Assembly: GCF_018736065.1 (NCBI RefSeq)
Contig: NZ_CP076128.1
Span: forward strand, 4,217,001 to 4,281,000
Direction: 5' to 3'
DNA from: Flammeovirga kamogawensis
GTDB taxonomy: Bacteria; Bacteroidota; Bacteroidia; Cytophagales; Flammeovirgaceae
DNA length: 64,000 nucleotides
This document shows, piece by piece, positions 56,916 through 64,000 of this stretch. Both the position numbers and the translations under genes were made by a program. Below the pieces are notes generated by a model that saw nothing but the letters and a program-made list of their open reading frames with translations, had not been told where the DNA came from and did no database searches. How positions within the stretch are numbered: position 1 is the stretch's first letter; each line of letters begins with the position of its first letter.

Positions 56916-57278
56916 TTATAATTTAGATTCGAAGAGGGTACTTTTATTAACTCCATTTAATACTAAAATAGCCTTAGCATTCTGAGGTAATGAGAATTGA
57001 TATTTATTTCGGCTACTAATATCACCTAAAAAAACTTCCTGATTATTACTGTTTATTATATATAATAGGGCAGAAGGAGCTTTGTAAGCTTCAATTACAT
57101 GAACATGCAATTGTCCGTTATCCATGGTAAATGTAACAGGATGTTCTAATGGCTTTTTTATAGTGATAGCAGACAAATAAGAAACCGTTGTATTGGAAGT
57201 TAAATAGATTCCTATGGGAATTAGAAAAAGTAAGGCTATCCAAACAATTAAATGATTATGTCTAAGAGTTGATGTCAT
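56916..57278 (-). CDS. Small membrane-anchored protein of the Rieske operon, unknown
   Basis: The 120-residue protein has one N-terminal membrane segment (residues 9-26, LIVWIALLFLIPIGIYLT) and a periplasmic strand-rich domain with HVHVIEAYKAPSALLYIINSN. No family is recognised. Its first 17 bases overlap the end of the upstream 70-residue gene, and the FRD-Rieske gene starts 8 bases after its stop, so the operon is certain by spacing. A few His residues (His57, His59) could take part in metal or heme contacts, but this is speculative. Confidence 0.65.
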   Translation of the reverse strand: MTSTLRHNHLIVWIALLFLIPIGIYLTSNTTVSYLSAITIKKPLEHPVTFTMDNGQLHVHVIEAYKAPSALLYIINSNNQEVFLGDISSRNKYQFSLPQNAKAILVLNGVNKSTLFESKL

Positions 57279-57474
57279 TTTTAATTTTACTAATTAGTAA
57301 AGGCCACAAAATTATTGTTGCGGGTATAAATAATACCCGAGTTGACTTGGATGTGGAAGCTACTAAAGGGTCAATTTTTTTTGCTCCCCAAATAAAGAAA
57401 TAAATACTGTAGAGTATTCCTAAAATAATGTATAATTTAAATACAGATAAGAAAAGTGTGAGCAATAATTCCAA
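57262..57474 (-). CDS. Small two-span membrane protein, first gene of the Rieske operon
   Basis: The 70-residue protein begins at TTG (LLLTLFLSVFKLYIILGILYSIYFFIWGA, a long membrane segment) and has a second span (VLFIPATIILWPLLIS). A short cytoplasmic tail ends in SKIKNDINS. Nothing else is recognised. A TTG start is preferred since no ATG lies in frame before the first membrane span. It overlaps the next gene by 17 bases, which argues for coupled translation. Confidence 0.6.
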   Translation of the reverse strand: MELLLTLFLSVFKLYIILGILYSIYFFIWGAKKIDPLVASTSKSTRVLFIPATIILWPLLISKIKNDINS

Positions 57475-57499
57475 ATTAGATACGGTTGGTTAATAATAA

Positions 57500-57522
57500 T
57501 TAGTATGTTAAAACTATACTAA
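57500..57522 (-). promoter_or_regulatory. Dyad upstream of the Rieske operon
   Basis: TTAGTAT-gttaaaact-ATACTAA lies 26 to 48 bases upstream of the first start codon and contains TAGTTTTA, a one-base variant of TAnnTTTG on the minus strand. It may be an operator overlapping the promoter. Confidence 0.35.
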
Positions 57523-57591
57523 CGAAAAAATGAAGAGCATAGATATTCTACGCATTCTATCATTAATACTTGGTGTGTATAACCTAATATA

Positions 57592-57630
57592 AAAAAATAA
57601 AGGATTAGAACCGAAATTCTAACCCTTAAA
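57592..57630 (-). terminator. Terminator after the 419-residue secreted protein gene
   Basis: AAGGGTTAGAA/TTCTAATCCTT (minus strand, one G-U pair) with loop TTTCGG is followed by TTATTTTTTT. Confidence 0.8.
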
Positions 57631-57649
57631 TGAATCGTGTTAAATGGTA

Positions 57650-58909
57650 TCACGTTTTTTGTTTTTTCTTCTTAGCTGCCGGAAATAAAATATTATTAAG
57701 TATTAATCGGTAGCCAGGAGAACTTGGGTGCAGATTCAAGTCAGTAGGTTCCTCACCAACAAAGTGTCTGTAATCTTCTGGATCATGGCCTCCAAAGAAT
57801 GTCCAAGTACCTTTACCGAAAGTACCGTGAATGTATCGAGCTTCTTTAGCTGAGTTACAATCACCAAGAACAATTACATCGCTCTTTATTAAGTGTTTTT
57901 TAAAGGCAGTTGTTTGTCCCATAAATCCTTTAATTTGTCTTTGATGATTTTGGGTAAGCATAGTAGGAACAGGGTCCCATTTAGCAGAAAAAGCAAACAA
58001 CTCGAAGAAATCATTTTCTTCTCTTAATCCTCTTTCATATGATTGATTATCAATTTCAGAGTATTCATATTGATAAGGATCAAGCTTTAATTTAAAATCT
58101 TTAAAAGCAAAGGTGTTTTCATAATTCAATTTTTCATGAACGTCAGGGTCTACACCATCACCATCGTACATATAATCTATAATATCAATACCTTCTGCAG
58201 CTAATGCAATATCATAGGTATCTGTAGCAGAACACATGGCAAACAAAAAGCCACCACCTGCACAAAAATCTCTAATTTTTTTAACCACACCTGTTTTTAA
58301 GTGTGATACTTTATCATAACCATGTTTTCTAGCAGATTCTTCAAATTGATTCTGAGCCTCTATGTACCATGCTTCTCTTCCGTAGGTGGCATAAAATTTA
58401 CCATATTGTCCTGTAAAATCTTCGTGATGTAAGTGAAGCCAATCATACTTTGGTAAGAGGTCGGCCATCACTTCATCATCGAAAATCACATCATAGGGTA
58501 TTTCTGCATAGGTCAATACTAATGTTACAGCATCATCCCAGGGTTGTTTAGATGGAGGAGAATATACGGCAATACGCGGTACTGCATCTAGTCTCATGAT
58601 ATCCATGTTTGACTCTGGGTGAGCAATTTCTTCTTTTATCTGTAGTGCTTGTGCATTCGATAGAACAGTATAGTCAACACCTCGAATGACAAGTTCTTGT
58701 TCAAAATGAGCTACATTTTCAAACATAAAGCTTCCTCCACGATAGTTTAATAGCCATTCGGCTTCTATCTCTTGTTCCAAAACCCAAAACGTAACACCAT
58801 AAGCTTTTAAATGGTTGTTTTGTTCTTGGTCCATTGGAACGAGAATATAGTTACCGAAGCAAGTCAACTGTGTTAAAATTAGGAAGTATAATGAGATAAT
58901 GTATTTCAT
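57650..58909 (-). CDS. Secreted protein of the type often labelled asparagine synthetase B; function unknown
   Basis: The start at 58909 (419 residues) opens MKYIISLYFLILTQLTCFG, a signal peptide; an upstream ATG adds 16 residues before it. The mature part begins NYILVPMDQEQNNHLKAYGVTFWVLEQ, then contains IAVYSPPSKQPWDDAVTLVLTYAEIPYDVI, WLHLHHEDFTGQYG, and FCAGGGFLFAMCSATDTYDIALAAEG, where a Cys lies in a GATase-like turn. No asparagine synthetase domain (glutamine amidotransferase type II or synthase) can be seen, so I do not use that name. The fold may be GATase-I-like. Confidence 0.72.
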   Translation of the reverse strand: MKYIISLYFLILTQLTCFGNYILVPMDQEQNNHLKAYGVTFWVLEQEIEAEWLLNYRGGSFMFENVAHFEQELVIRGVDYTVLSNAQALQIKEEIAHPESNMDIMRLDAVPRIAVYSPPSKQPWDDAVTLVLTYAEIPYDVIFDDEVMADLLPKYDWLHLHHEDFTGQYGKFYATYGREAWYIEAQNQFEESARKHGYDKVSHLKTGVVKKIRDFCAGGGFLFAMCSATDTYDIALAAEGIDIIDYMYDGDGVDPDVHEKLNYENTFAFKDFKLKLDPYQYEYSEIDNQSYERGLREENDFFELFAFSAKWDPVPTMLTQNHQRQIKGFMGQTTAFKKHLIKSDVIVLGDCNSAKEARYIHGTFGKGTWTFFGGHDPEDYRHFVGEEPTDLNLHPSSPGYRLILNNILFPAAKKKKQKT

Positions 58910-59147
58910 AAAGTATAGGTTATTATCTGTTGTTAATAGGGGCAAAAGACACGACAATTTGGTTTAACAGGAAAGTAAACGTAATTGTATGAATTTTAAA
59001 CTATATTTAAGTTACAATTGTTTAAAGAGGATAAATACTCTAAAAAGTGATTAAATTGAGAAAATATTACATTGTAATGTTTATAACTTTATTAAAAAAT
59101 TACTAGCATTAAACAATTGTACTATACTAAGAATTGAAATCTAGCTT

Positions 59148-60380
59148 ATGTACTTAATAACATATATAATAGAGGCAATTACCTCTGTAAGAGCAAATAA
59201 ACTTCGGTCTTTCTTAACTTCTGCAATGATTGCTATTGGTATTATGGCTTTAGTGGGAATAATGACTGCTATTGATGCAGTTCAGGATTCTATTAATTCT
59301 GGTATGGATGATCTTGGTGTAAGTAATTTCACAATTACAGATTTAACACGTAGAAGAGGTAAGTTTGGTAGGAAAGTATCTAAAAAGAATACAATTACTT
59401 ACGAGCAACTGCGTAAGTTTAAGAAATTATTACCTGTAGAGGGAAAAATTAGTGTTCAGACACCAATATCTAGTTCTTTGGAAATTAAAAGATTATCTAA
59501 GAAAACTACACCTAATTATGGTGTGGTAGGTATTGATGAAATGTATTTTTCAAATAATGGTTACTCTTTGAAAGAAGGAAGATCATTTTCGTCTGTAGAA
59601 TTATCTCAAGGACAGAATGTAGCAATAATTGCTAAAGATGTTCGGCTAAAATTGTTTGATAAAAATGAAGACCCGATTGATAAATCAATAGGTTTTAAGG
59701 GTAAAAAGTATAGAGTAATTGGTGTTTTAGAAGAAAAAGGAGGTATTGGAGAAGGAGATGCAGATAGGCAAGTTTTTATTCCTTTACTGAATGCAAATAA
59801 GTTTGCAGCTCAACAGCTATTAAATTATACAGCCACAGTTAATATAACTGATCCAAGAGGTTTAGATTATGCTATGAGTGAAGCAAGAGGGATTTTACGA
59901 ATAATTAGAAAAGATCAATTAGGTAAACCTGATTCTTTTGAAATTAAAAGAAACGATTCGCTAAATAGTGAATTTGATCAGATGACTTTTACACTTAGAA
60001 TAGGAGGTTTAGCCATTGCTGTAGTAACACTTTTAGGAGCATCTATAGGATTAATGAATATCATGATGGTATCTGTTACAGAAAGAACAAGAGAAATTGG
60101 TATTAGAAAAGCTTTAGGGGCTACACCTACTGCTATTCGACAGCAATTTTTATTAGAAGCAATCTTTATTTGTTTAATTGGTGGTGCTGTAGGAGCATTT
60201 TTAGGAGCAGGAATTGGGAATGTGATAGCAGCTTTCTTAGAATCTGAGAGTTTTGTTCTACCATGGGTGTGGATAATAATCTCAATTTTTGTTTGTGTAG
60301 CTGTTGGTGTTATTTCTGGCTATTACCCAGCAAGAAAGGCATCTAGGTTAGATCCAATAGAATCTTTAAGATTTGAATAA
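59148..60380 (+). CDS. MacB/FtsX-type ABC transporter permease
   Basis: The 410-residue permease has an N-terminal span (about 22-42) after the typical amphipathic ITYIIEAITSVRANKLRSFLTS, a periplasmic MacB-PCD-like domain (about 45-270), then three C-terminal spans (about 283-305, 335-360, 373-395). ERTREIGIRKALGA and GYYPARKASRLDPIESLRFE are family signatures. It lacks an ATPase domain and there is no ATPase gene next to it, so partner subunits are encoded elsewhere. The 410-residue size fits the half-transporter type. Substrate is unknown. Confidence 0.92.
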   Translation: MYLITYIIEAITSVRANKLRSFLTSAMIAIGIMALVGIMTAIDAVQDSINSGMDDLGVSNFTITDLTRRRGKFGRKVSKKNTITYEQLRKFKKLLPVEGKISVQTPISSSLEIKRLSKKTTPNYGVVGIDEMYFSNNGYSLKEGRSFSSVELSQGQNVAIIAKDVRLKLFDKNEDPIDKSIGFKGKKYRVIGVLEEKGGIGEGDADRQVFIPLLNANKFAAQQLLNYTATVNITDPRGLDYAMSEARGILRIIRKDQLGKPDSFEIKRNDSLNSEFDQMTFTLRIGGLAIAVVTLLGASIGLMNIMMVSVTERTREIGIRKALGATPTAIRQQFLLEAIFICLIGGAVGAFLGAGIGNVIAAFLESESFVLPWVWIIISIFVCVAVGVISGYYPARKASRLDPIESLRFE

Positions 60381-60401
60381 ATAAAAAAGTTCTAAAAATA
60401 T

Positions 60402-60444
60402 AAAAGGCATATTGAATAAATTTGATATTCAATATGCCTTTTTT
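60402..60444. terminator. Bidirectional terminator between the permease and the DUF1254 gene
   Basis: AAAAGGCATATTGAATA/TATTCAATATGCCTTTT stem with loop AATTTGA. Confidence 0.9.
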
Positions 60445-60463
60445 GTTGATATGTTTTTATGCC

Positions 60464-62011
60464 TTATTGTACCAAAATAGCATCGGATGGGTACCATTTA
60501 TTATCAAACCATGGTTCTAAAGGACCATAAAGTCTAAATATTGTATTCCATCCTTTAGAAGGGTTAGTTTGAATCCAGTTTTTCTCAAAACCTTTAGGTG
60601 CTTTTGGACCAATGAAGATATCCCATGATCCATCTTCATTTTGTACTAAACCTTTTTGATTACTATCAATTCCAGGAAACCTTTGGTCTGTTTGAAGCAT
60701 AGATCTAGTTTGATTATCATAAATAGTAAACGACCAAAAATCTTTCATTGGAGGGTTAGCAGGAACGTGGAATTTATATGTTTTACTTCCGTCAAAAGTA
60801 TTTCCATCTTTATCAGAATATGCTATAGAATATTGAGATCCTTTTCCAACTATTTTCATAGACATTGCAGGTGTAATTCCTGTTGCATAAAAATGGAAAG
60901 CACTTCTAGCATCTAATAACCGTGCTCCATTATGCTCAAATAAATAACTCTTATAAGCTAATGGGTTTAACCATTGAGTATTTGGAAATTTAAATAAATA
61001 CTCACTTCTTGGTTTTGCCATTTCTGTACGAACAATAGCACTACCAATTTTAGCAGCTTCTTTTAAAATTTCTTTCATTCTACTATCTGGGGCAAACTTT
61101 TTACCCTTTTCAATTCCAATTGCCGCCAACGATCCTAAAATTTCTGGGTTCTCACCAAAAGAAGGTTCTGCCTGAACTACAGCATTAATTTCGTCATAAA
61201 TTCGTTCATCCATTTTATGAATAGTATTGAACTCTTTACCAGAAACATCTATAAAGTTCATTGCTGGAGGATTATCTTTTTGAGATAAAGGATACACCTT
61301 GAATGTTTTTTTCGTGTCTGCAATAGCAGGAGCTGGACTTCCATTTTTTTGAAATCCTCTCCAAATAATCCAATGACCATATGTATTGGCTTGTTTTACA
61401 AAATATCCTTTTGGTACTTTCCCTTTGTAATTAGGAGGTAAGATTAAAAATTTACCACCTTTTGATTTATCTGGACCTAAACGTCCAAAATCTGCTACAT
61501 ATTTAAAATAGTGATCATCAATAATTCCTAAAACATCAGGAGGTGTTTCAATAACCATAGGCTCATCACTAAGTTCTAACCACGACGTCATATATACAGA
61601 CGTTGTATTTGCAGTTAAAAATAAGGCTTTAGAATCCATCAAGTCTTCAAAAAGCAAAGCAGTCTGATTAGCAGGACCAAAAGATAAAATACCTTGTTTC
61701 ATAGCTTCCATAGATGCTAACTGAATTCCTTTTGTATAGGCATCAATGGCATTTACTAAATCAAGATAATCGTATACTTTATCTACAGTTTTTGGTAAAG
61801 GAACACCGTCATAAAAAGATAAATCGCCTAAGGTTTTAGACTTAATTACATTAGGACTTTCTATGCCATCAGGTATTGCTGTAGACATTTTCATTTTCTG
61901 TACTTCAGTAGTGACAGCAGCTTCTTCTTTAGGTGTTGTTTGTTGATTACAACCAACAAGTATTTGCCCCATAAATAAGAAGGGTAAAATAGGAGTTATT
62001 TTACTAATCAT
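60464..62011 (-). CDS. DUF1254/DUF1214 lipoprotein
   Basis: The 515-residue protein has a lipoprotein signal with lipobox ILVGC (Cys21). The middle region matches the DUF1254 pattern (LVNAIDAYTKGIQLASMEAMKQGI, TANTTSVYMTSWLELSDEPMVIETP, DHYFKYVADFGRLGPD), and the C-terminal third matches DUF1214 (AYKSYLFEHNGARLLDARSAF, NPPMKDFWSFTIYDNQTRSML, DIFIGPKAPKGFEKNWIQTNP). The biochemical role of this family is unknown. It is a single-gene minus-strand unit; the 495 bases upstream hold no gene. Confidence 0.9.
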   Translation of the reverse strand: MISKITPILPFLFMGQILVGCNQQTTPKEEAAVTTEVQKMKMSTAIPDGIESPNVIKSKTLGDLSFYDGVPLPKTVDKVYDYLDLVNAIDAYTKGIQLASMEAMKQGILSFGPANQTALLFEDLMDSKALFLTANTTSVYMTSWLELSDEPMVIETPPDVLGIIDDHYFKYVADFGRLGPDKSKGGKFLILPPNYKGKVPKGYFVKQANTYGHWIIWRGFQKNGSPAPAIADTKKTFKVYPLSQKDNPPAMNFIDVSGKEFNTIHKMDERIYDEINAVVQAEPSFGENPEILGSLAAIGIEKGKKFAPDSRMKEILKEAAKIGSAIVRTEMAKPRSEYLFKFPNTQWLNPLAYKSYLFEHNGARLLDARSAFHFYATGITPAMSMKIVGKGSQYSIAYSDKDGNTFDGSKTYKFHVPANPPMKDFWSFTIYDNQTRSMLQTDQRFPGIDSNQKGLVQNEDGSWDIFIGPKAPKGFEKNWIQTNPSKGWNTIFRLYGPLEPWFDNKWYPSDAILVQ

Positions 62012-62506
62012 AAGTGTTTTATTATTGTATACAGTTTGCTTGTAAAGCGATTTTAGGATATTCTTTTTTTGCGAGTAAAAGTTGAAGTAAGTACTCTCTA
62101 TATAAAGTTAAAAGAAGTAACCGATTACACTACTATTCTTTTAATAATTCTTGCTAATTCCAACTGCCAATTTTTTTGATCTGAAATTTTTCTAATGATT
62201 TACTAGTAATATGTATCCATTAATGATAATAAAGATGGAGAACATTGTTAGAGTTTTATGTTTATATCTTTAGGTATAGAGAATAACAGGAATGTGAATA
62301 AGTTTAAGATCGACTACTTAACGGGTAAATAGTAGGAGTATTAGTTCTAATTTTTGCTAAATAATAATAGAGAGACCATAAAAATAGTGGGCATTTTTTA
62401 TGGTTTACTATTTAAAACGCCCTCTAGAGTACTAAAAAATGGGTGTTGATAACTTTTAAATTGACAAACCCACAAATAAATATATTACCAACTTACTGTT
62501 TATAAC
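62012..62506. other. Gene-free stretch, 495 bases
   Basis: No coding frame of more than about 24 codons is visible. At 62375-62404, ACCATAAAAA/TTTTTATGGT with a short loop is a terminator-like dyad on the plus strand. The stretch is A+T-rich without a clear promoter box. Confidence 0.45.
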
Positions 62507-62836
62507 TTATTTCTGTTTTGATTTATCTAGAAGAGAGTAGTTGCCAGAAAGGTCTTTATAAACTTTTATAGTCCAAATTTCTTTATTCTCTAACTCAAAT
62601 TCTACTTCATAATTTATCCCGCTAACAATTTGTTGTTTTGCTTTAATAATTTTTTTTAGATGAGAAGTAGTTCTAATCTCGGTTAAACCAAAATTAACAG
62701 CATTCTTAACTTCCTGATTAATTTCTGTTGTACTCCAACCTCCAACAAGTTATTCTTTTTGTGCCTCTTTTTTAGATGAGCAAGATAAAAAGGGAGTTGA
62801 TAAAACGAATAGAATTGTAATAAAACGAGTAATCAT
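62507..62836 (-). pseudogene. Cystatin-like lipoprotein gene interrupted by one in-frame stop
   Basis: On the minus strand an ATG at 62836 opens a lipoprotein signal (MITRFITILFVLSTPFLSC, lipobox ending at Cys19). TAA interrupts the frame at codon 29 (62750-62752). The same frame then continues for 80 codons as LVGGWSTTEINQEVKNAVNF, with KAKQQIVSGINYEVEFELENKEIWTIKVY further on. The QIVSG motif (residues 69-73) and the GGW start mark a cystatin fold, an inhibitor of papain-like proteases. Changing one base (for example TAA from CAA) restores a 109-residue protein. It could be a recent pseudogene, readthrough, a phase-variable state or a sequencing error. Confidence 0.75.
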
Positions 62837-62926
62837 TAAGTGTGTGTTTATTAGAAGTGATTTTTTTTAAAAAGTAATATATTCTAAAGTAATGACTTTT
62901 ACTTCAAAATATATTACCTCTAATAA

Positions 62927-63316
62927 CTAATCTGTAATTTCAATACGGTTACCTTCAGGATCAGCCACTACACTTTCATAATAACCATCGCCTGTAATTC
63001 TAGGTTCGCCTAAAATTTTAAATCCGTCAGCACGAAATCTTTCCGTTAGATTGTCAACGATGTCACGATTGCTTACTGATATTGAAAAATGAGTTAAGCC
63101 AAAAGCTGTTCCATGACTTCCTTCTAGAGCAATAATATCAGGTCTTGTCATAAGTTCAATTCTAGTTGGAGAATCATCAAAAGATAAGAAATAAGAAGTG
63201 AATTGTTTTTTTTGATTGACATACAAATCATTACTTTTCATACCAAAGTACTTAATATAAAAGTCTTTCATTTTTTCAATGTCACGTACCCAAATTGCTA
63301 AATGTTCTATTTTCAT
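62927..63316 (-). CDS. VOC-superfamily (glyoxalase-like) protein
   Basis: The 129-residue protein reads MKIEHLAIWVRDIEKMKDFYIKYFGM and ends ESVVADPEGNRIEITD, the classic first and last segments of glyoxalase/bleomycin-resistance/dioxygenase (VOC) proteins. His5, Glu54-type (RIELMTRPD), His in LTHFSISV and the C-terminal Glu are the usual metal ligands. The substrate is not evident. It lies between the cystatin-like gene and the AraC-type regulator on the same strand, but the distances (90 and 72 bases) leave operon membership open. Confidence 0.85.
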   Translation of the reverse strand: MKIEHLAIWVRDIEKMKDFYIKYFGMKSNDLYVNQKKQFTSYFLSFDDSPTRIELMTRPDIIALEGSHGTAFGLTHFSISVSNRDIVDNLTERFRADGFKILGEPRITGDGYYESVVADPEGNRIEITD

Positions 63317-63388
63317 AATTTTATTTCATTTGATTATGTAACAAAATTAATAGATCATTGCTGCTAGAAATTGTATATTTTAAACACT

Positions 63389-64000
63389 TTAAAAAAGTCT
63401 AAAATTATAATTAATAATATTGGTTTCTTTATCTGCAGTTTTTATCAAATTTTGATAAGCAGAAGGAGTTCTATTTAAAAAATATTTAAACTCTCTTATA
63501 AAATGTGCCTGATCAAAATACCCTGAATCTGTAGCAATATTGGTTAAGCTTTCTTCACTATCAATTAAATCACATAGAGACCTTCTGAATTTTATTAAGC
63601 GTTCAAATCGTTTAGGTGATAAACCTATAATTTTAGAAAATAATCTGTTTAAAGAAGTATAGTTGGTACTGTGCTCTTTGCAATACTCATCGATAGAAAT
63701 CATCGACTCTGTTTTTCTGAAATATTGATAATATTCACGTACTAGATTAGCTTCATTATAATTTTTTTGAATGAACATCTTTTTTAATTGATCATAGATA
63801 TTGTTCAATCTTTCTACATCAGTACTGCTCTTATTAAATATAGAAACATCTAAAGTTGGGTAGAAGTCTATACTTTTATTCATGATTTCTTGTCCTTGAA
63901 TATCTAAGAAAGAATGTAATCCATGAGGGTATAAGCGAACTCCTATAAATCGACTTCCTTTTGGATAATGAATACAAGAAGATTGTAAACTTAATCCTTC
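63389..64000 (-). CDS. AraC-type regulator, 5'-partial
   Basis: The frame runs open to the right edge of the window, so the N-terminus is outside. The visible N-terminal part ends SRFIGVRLYPHGLHSFLDIQGQEI. The C-terminal region is the AraC/XylS double helix-turn-helix: SIDEYCKEHSTNYTSLNRLFSKIIGLSPKRFERLIKFRRSL, then LTNIATDSGYFDQAHFIREFKYFLNRTPSAYQNL. A nearby ATG at 63883 is internal and should not be taken as the start. Sensor-domain ligand and targets are unknown; the VOC gene next to it is a possible target. Confidence 0.9.
   Translation of the reverse strand, partial: EGLSLQSSCIHYPKGSRFIGVRLYPHGLHSFLDIQGQEIMNKSIDFYPTLDVSIFNKSSTDVERLNNIYDQLKKMFIQKNYNEANLVREYYQYFRKTESMISIDEYCKEHSTNYTSLNRLFSKIIGLSPKRFERLIKFRRSLCDLIDSEESLTNIATDSGYFDQAHFIREFKYFLNRTPSAYQNLIKTADKETNIINYNFRLF

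Noticed and set aside
57650-58909. Naming the secreted protein asparagine synthetase B
   Set aside because: No glutamine amidotransferase type II or synthase domain is visible and a signal peptide is present.

Overview
The window is a low-GC (roughly one third G+C by eye) chromosomal segment of a Bacteroidota bacterium. I infer Cytophagales, close to the Flammeovirga group, but this rests on gene content and style rather than on a marker gene. Pointers to the phylum are TAnnTTTG promoter boxes, few Shine-Dalgarno sequences, many secreted proteins with signal peptides ending in AQ, a PorX-type regulator, OmpH/Skp repeats, a BatC-like protein and many beta-barrel proteins. No rRNA, tRNA, CRISPR array, transposase, prophage or obvious island is visible. 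Most genes are short transcription units separated by strong intrinsic terminators, many of them shared by convergent genes.

Layout: 1-4.1 kb holds the 3' part of nadC with a small membrane protein, an alpha/beta hydrolase, a B12-type MerR regulator, folB and a DivIVA-like protein. 4.1-8.7 kb holds a coupled minus-strand group with a FadL-like barrel and two unknown proteins, then a plus-strand barrel/S41-protease lipoprotein pair. 8.9-20 kb holds the pyruvate dehydrogenase E2, a 1169-residue propeller-barrel protein, an M42 peptidase, nicotinamidase, ferritin and etfB-etfA. 20-31.9 kb holds smc, a TPR protein, a biotin carboxylase, a BamE-like lipoprotein, an AlbA_2/Schlafen-type protein, a PorX-like response regulator with a PglZ domain, and a membrane-anchored coiled-coil protein. 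31.9-39.2 kb holds a Dabb protein, a Spy-like protein, an APS/PAPS reductase, a four-repeat Ig-like secreted protein, a SPOR protein with a TPR partner, and two small envelope genes that share an upstream motif. 39.3-46.4 kb holds a LytS-type kinase in front of fused B12-dependent acyl-CoA mutase icmF, and monomeric isocitrate dehydrogenase. 46.6-54.9 kb holds a methyltransferase with three tandem OmpH/Skp proteins, rsmH behind a Cache-domain histidine kinase, rimO and a BatC-like protein. 55-64 kb holds a four-gene Rieske/ferric-reductase membrane redox operon, a secreted protein of the kind often labelled asparagine synthetase B, a MacB-type permease, a DUF1254/DUF1214 lipoprotein, a cystatin-like lipoprotein gene broken by one in-frame stop, a VOC protein and a partial AraC-type regulator.

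Central metabolism (PDH E2, ETF, biotin carboxylase, IcmF, IDH) is mixed with envelope biogenesis. IcmF, ETF and a biotin carboxylase are consistent with branched-chain and odd-chain acyl-CoA catabolism. The MerR regulator and IcmF both depend on cobalamin. The items most worth following up are the Rieske/ferric-reductase operon, the interrupted cystatin lipoprotein, the duplicated 15-bp motif upstream of two adjacent envelope genes, and the kinase-icmF operon.
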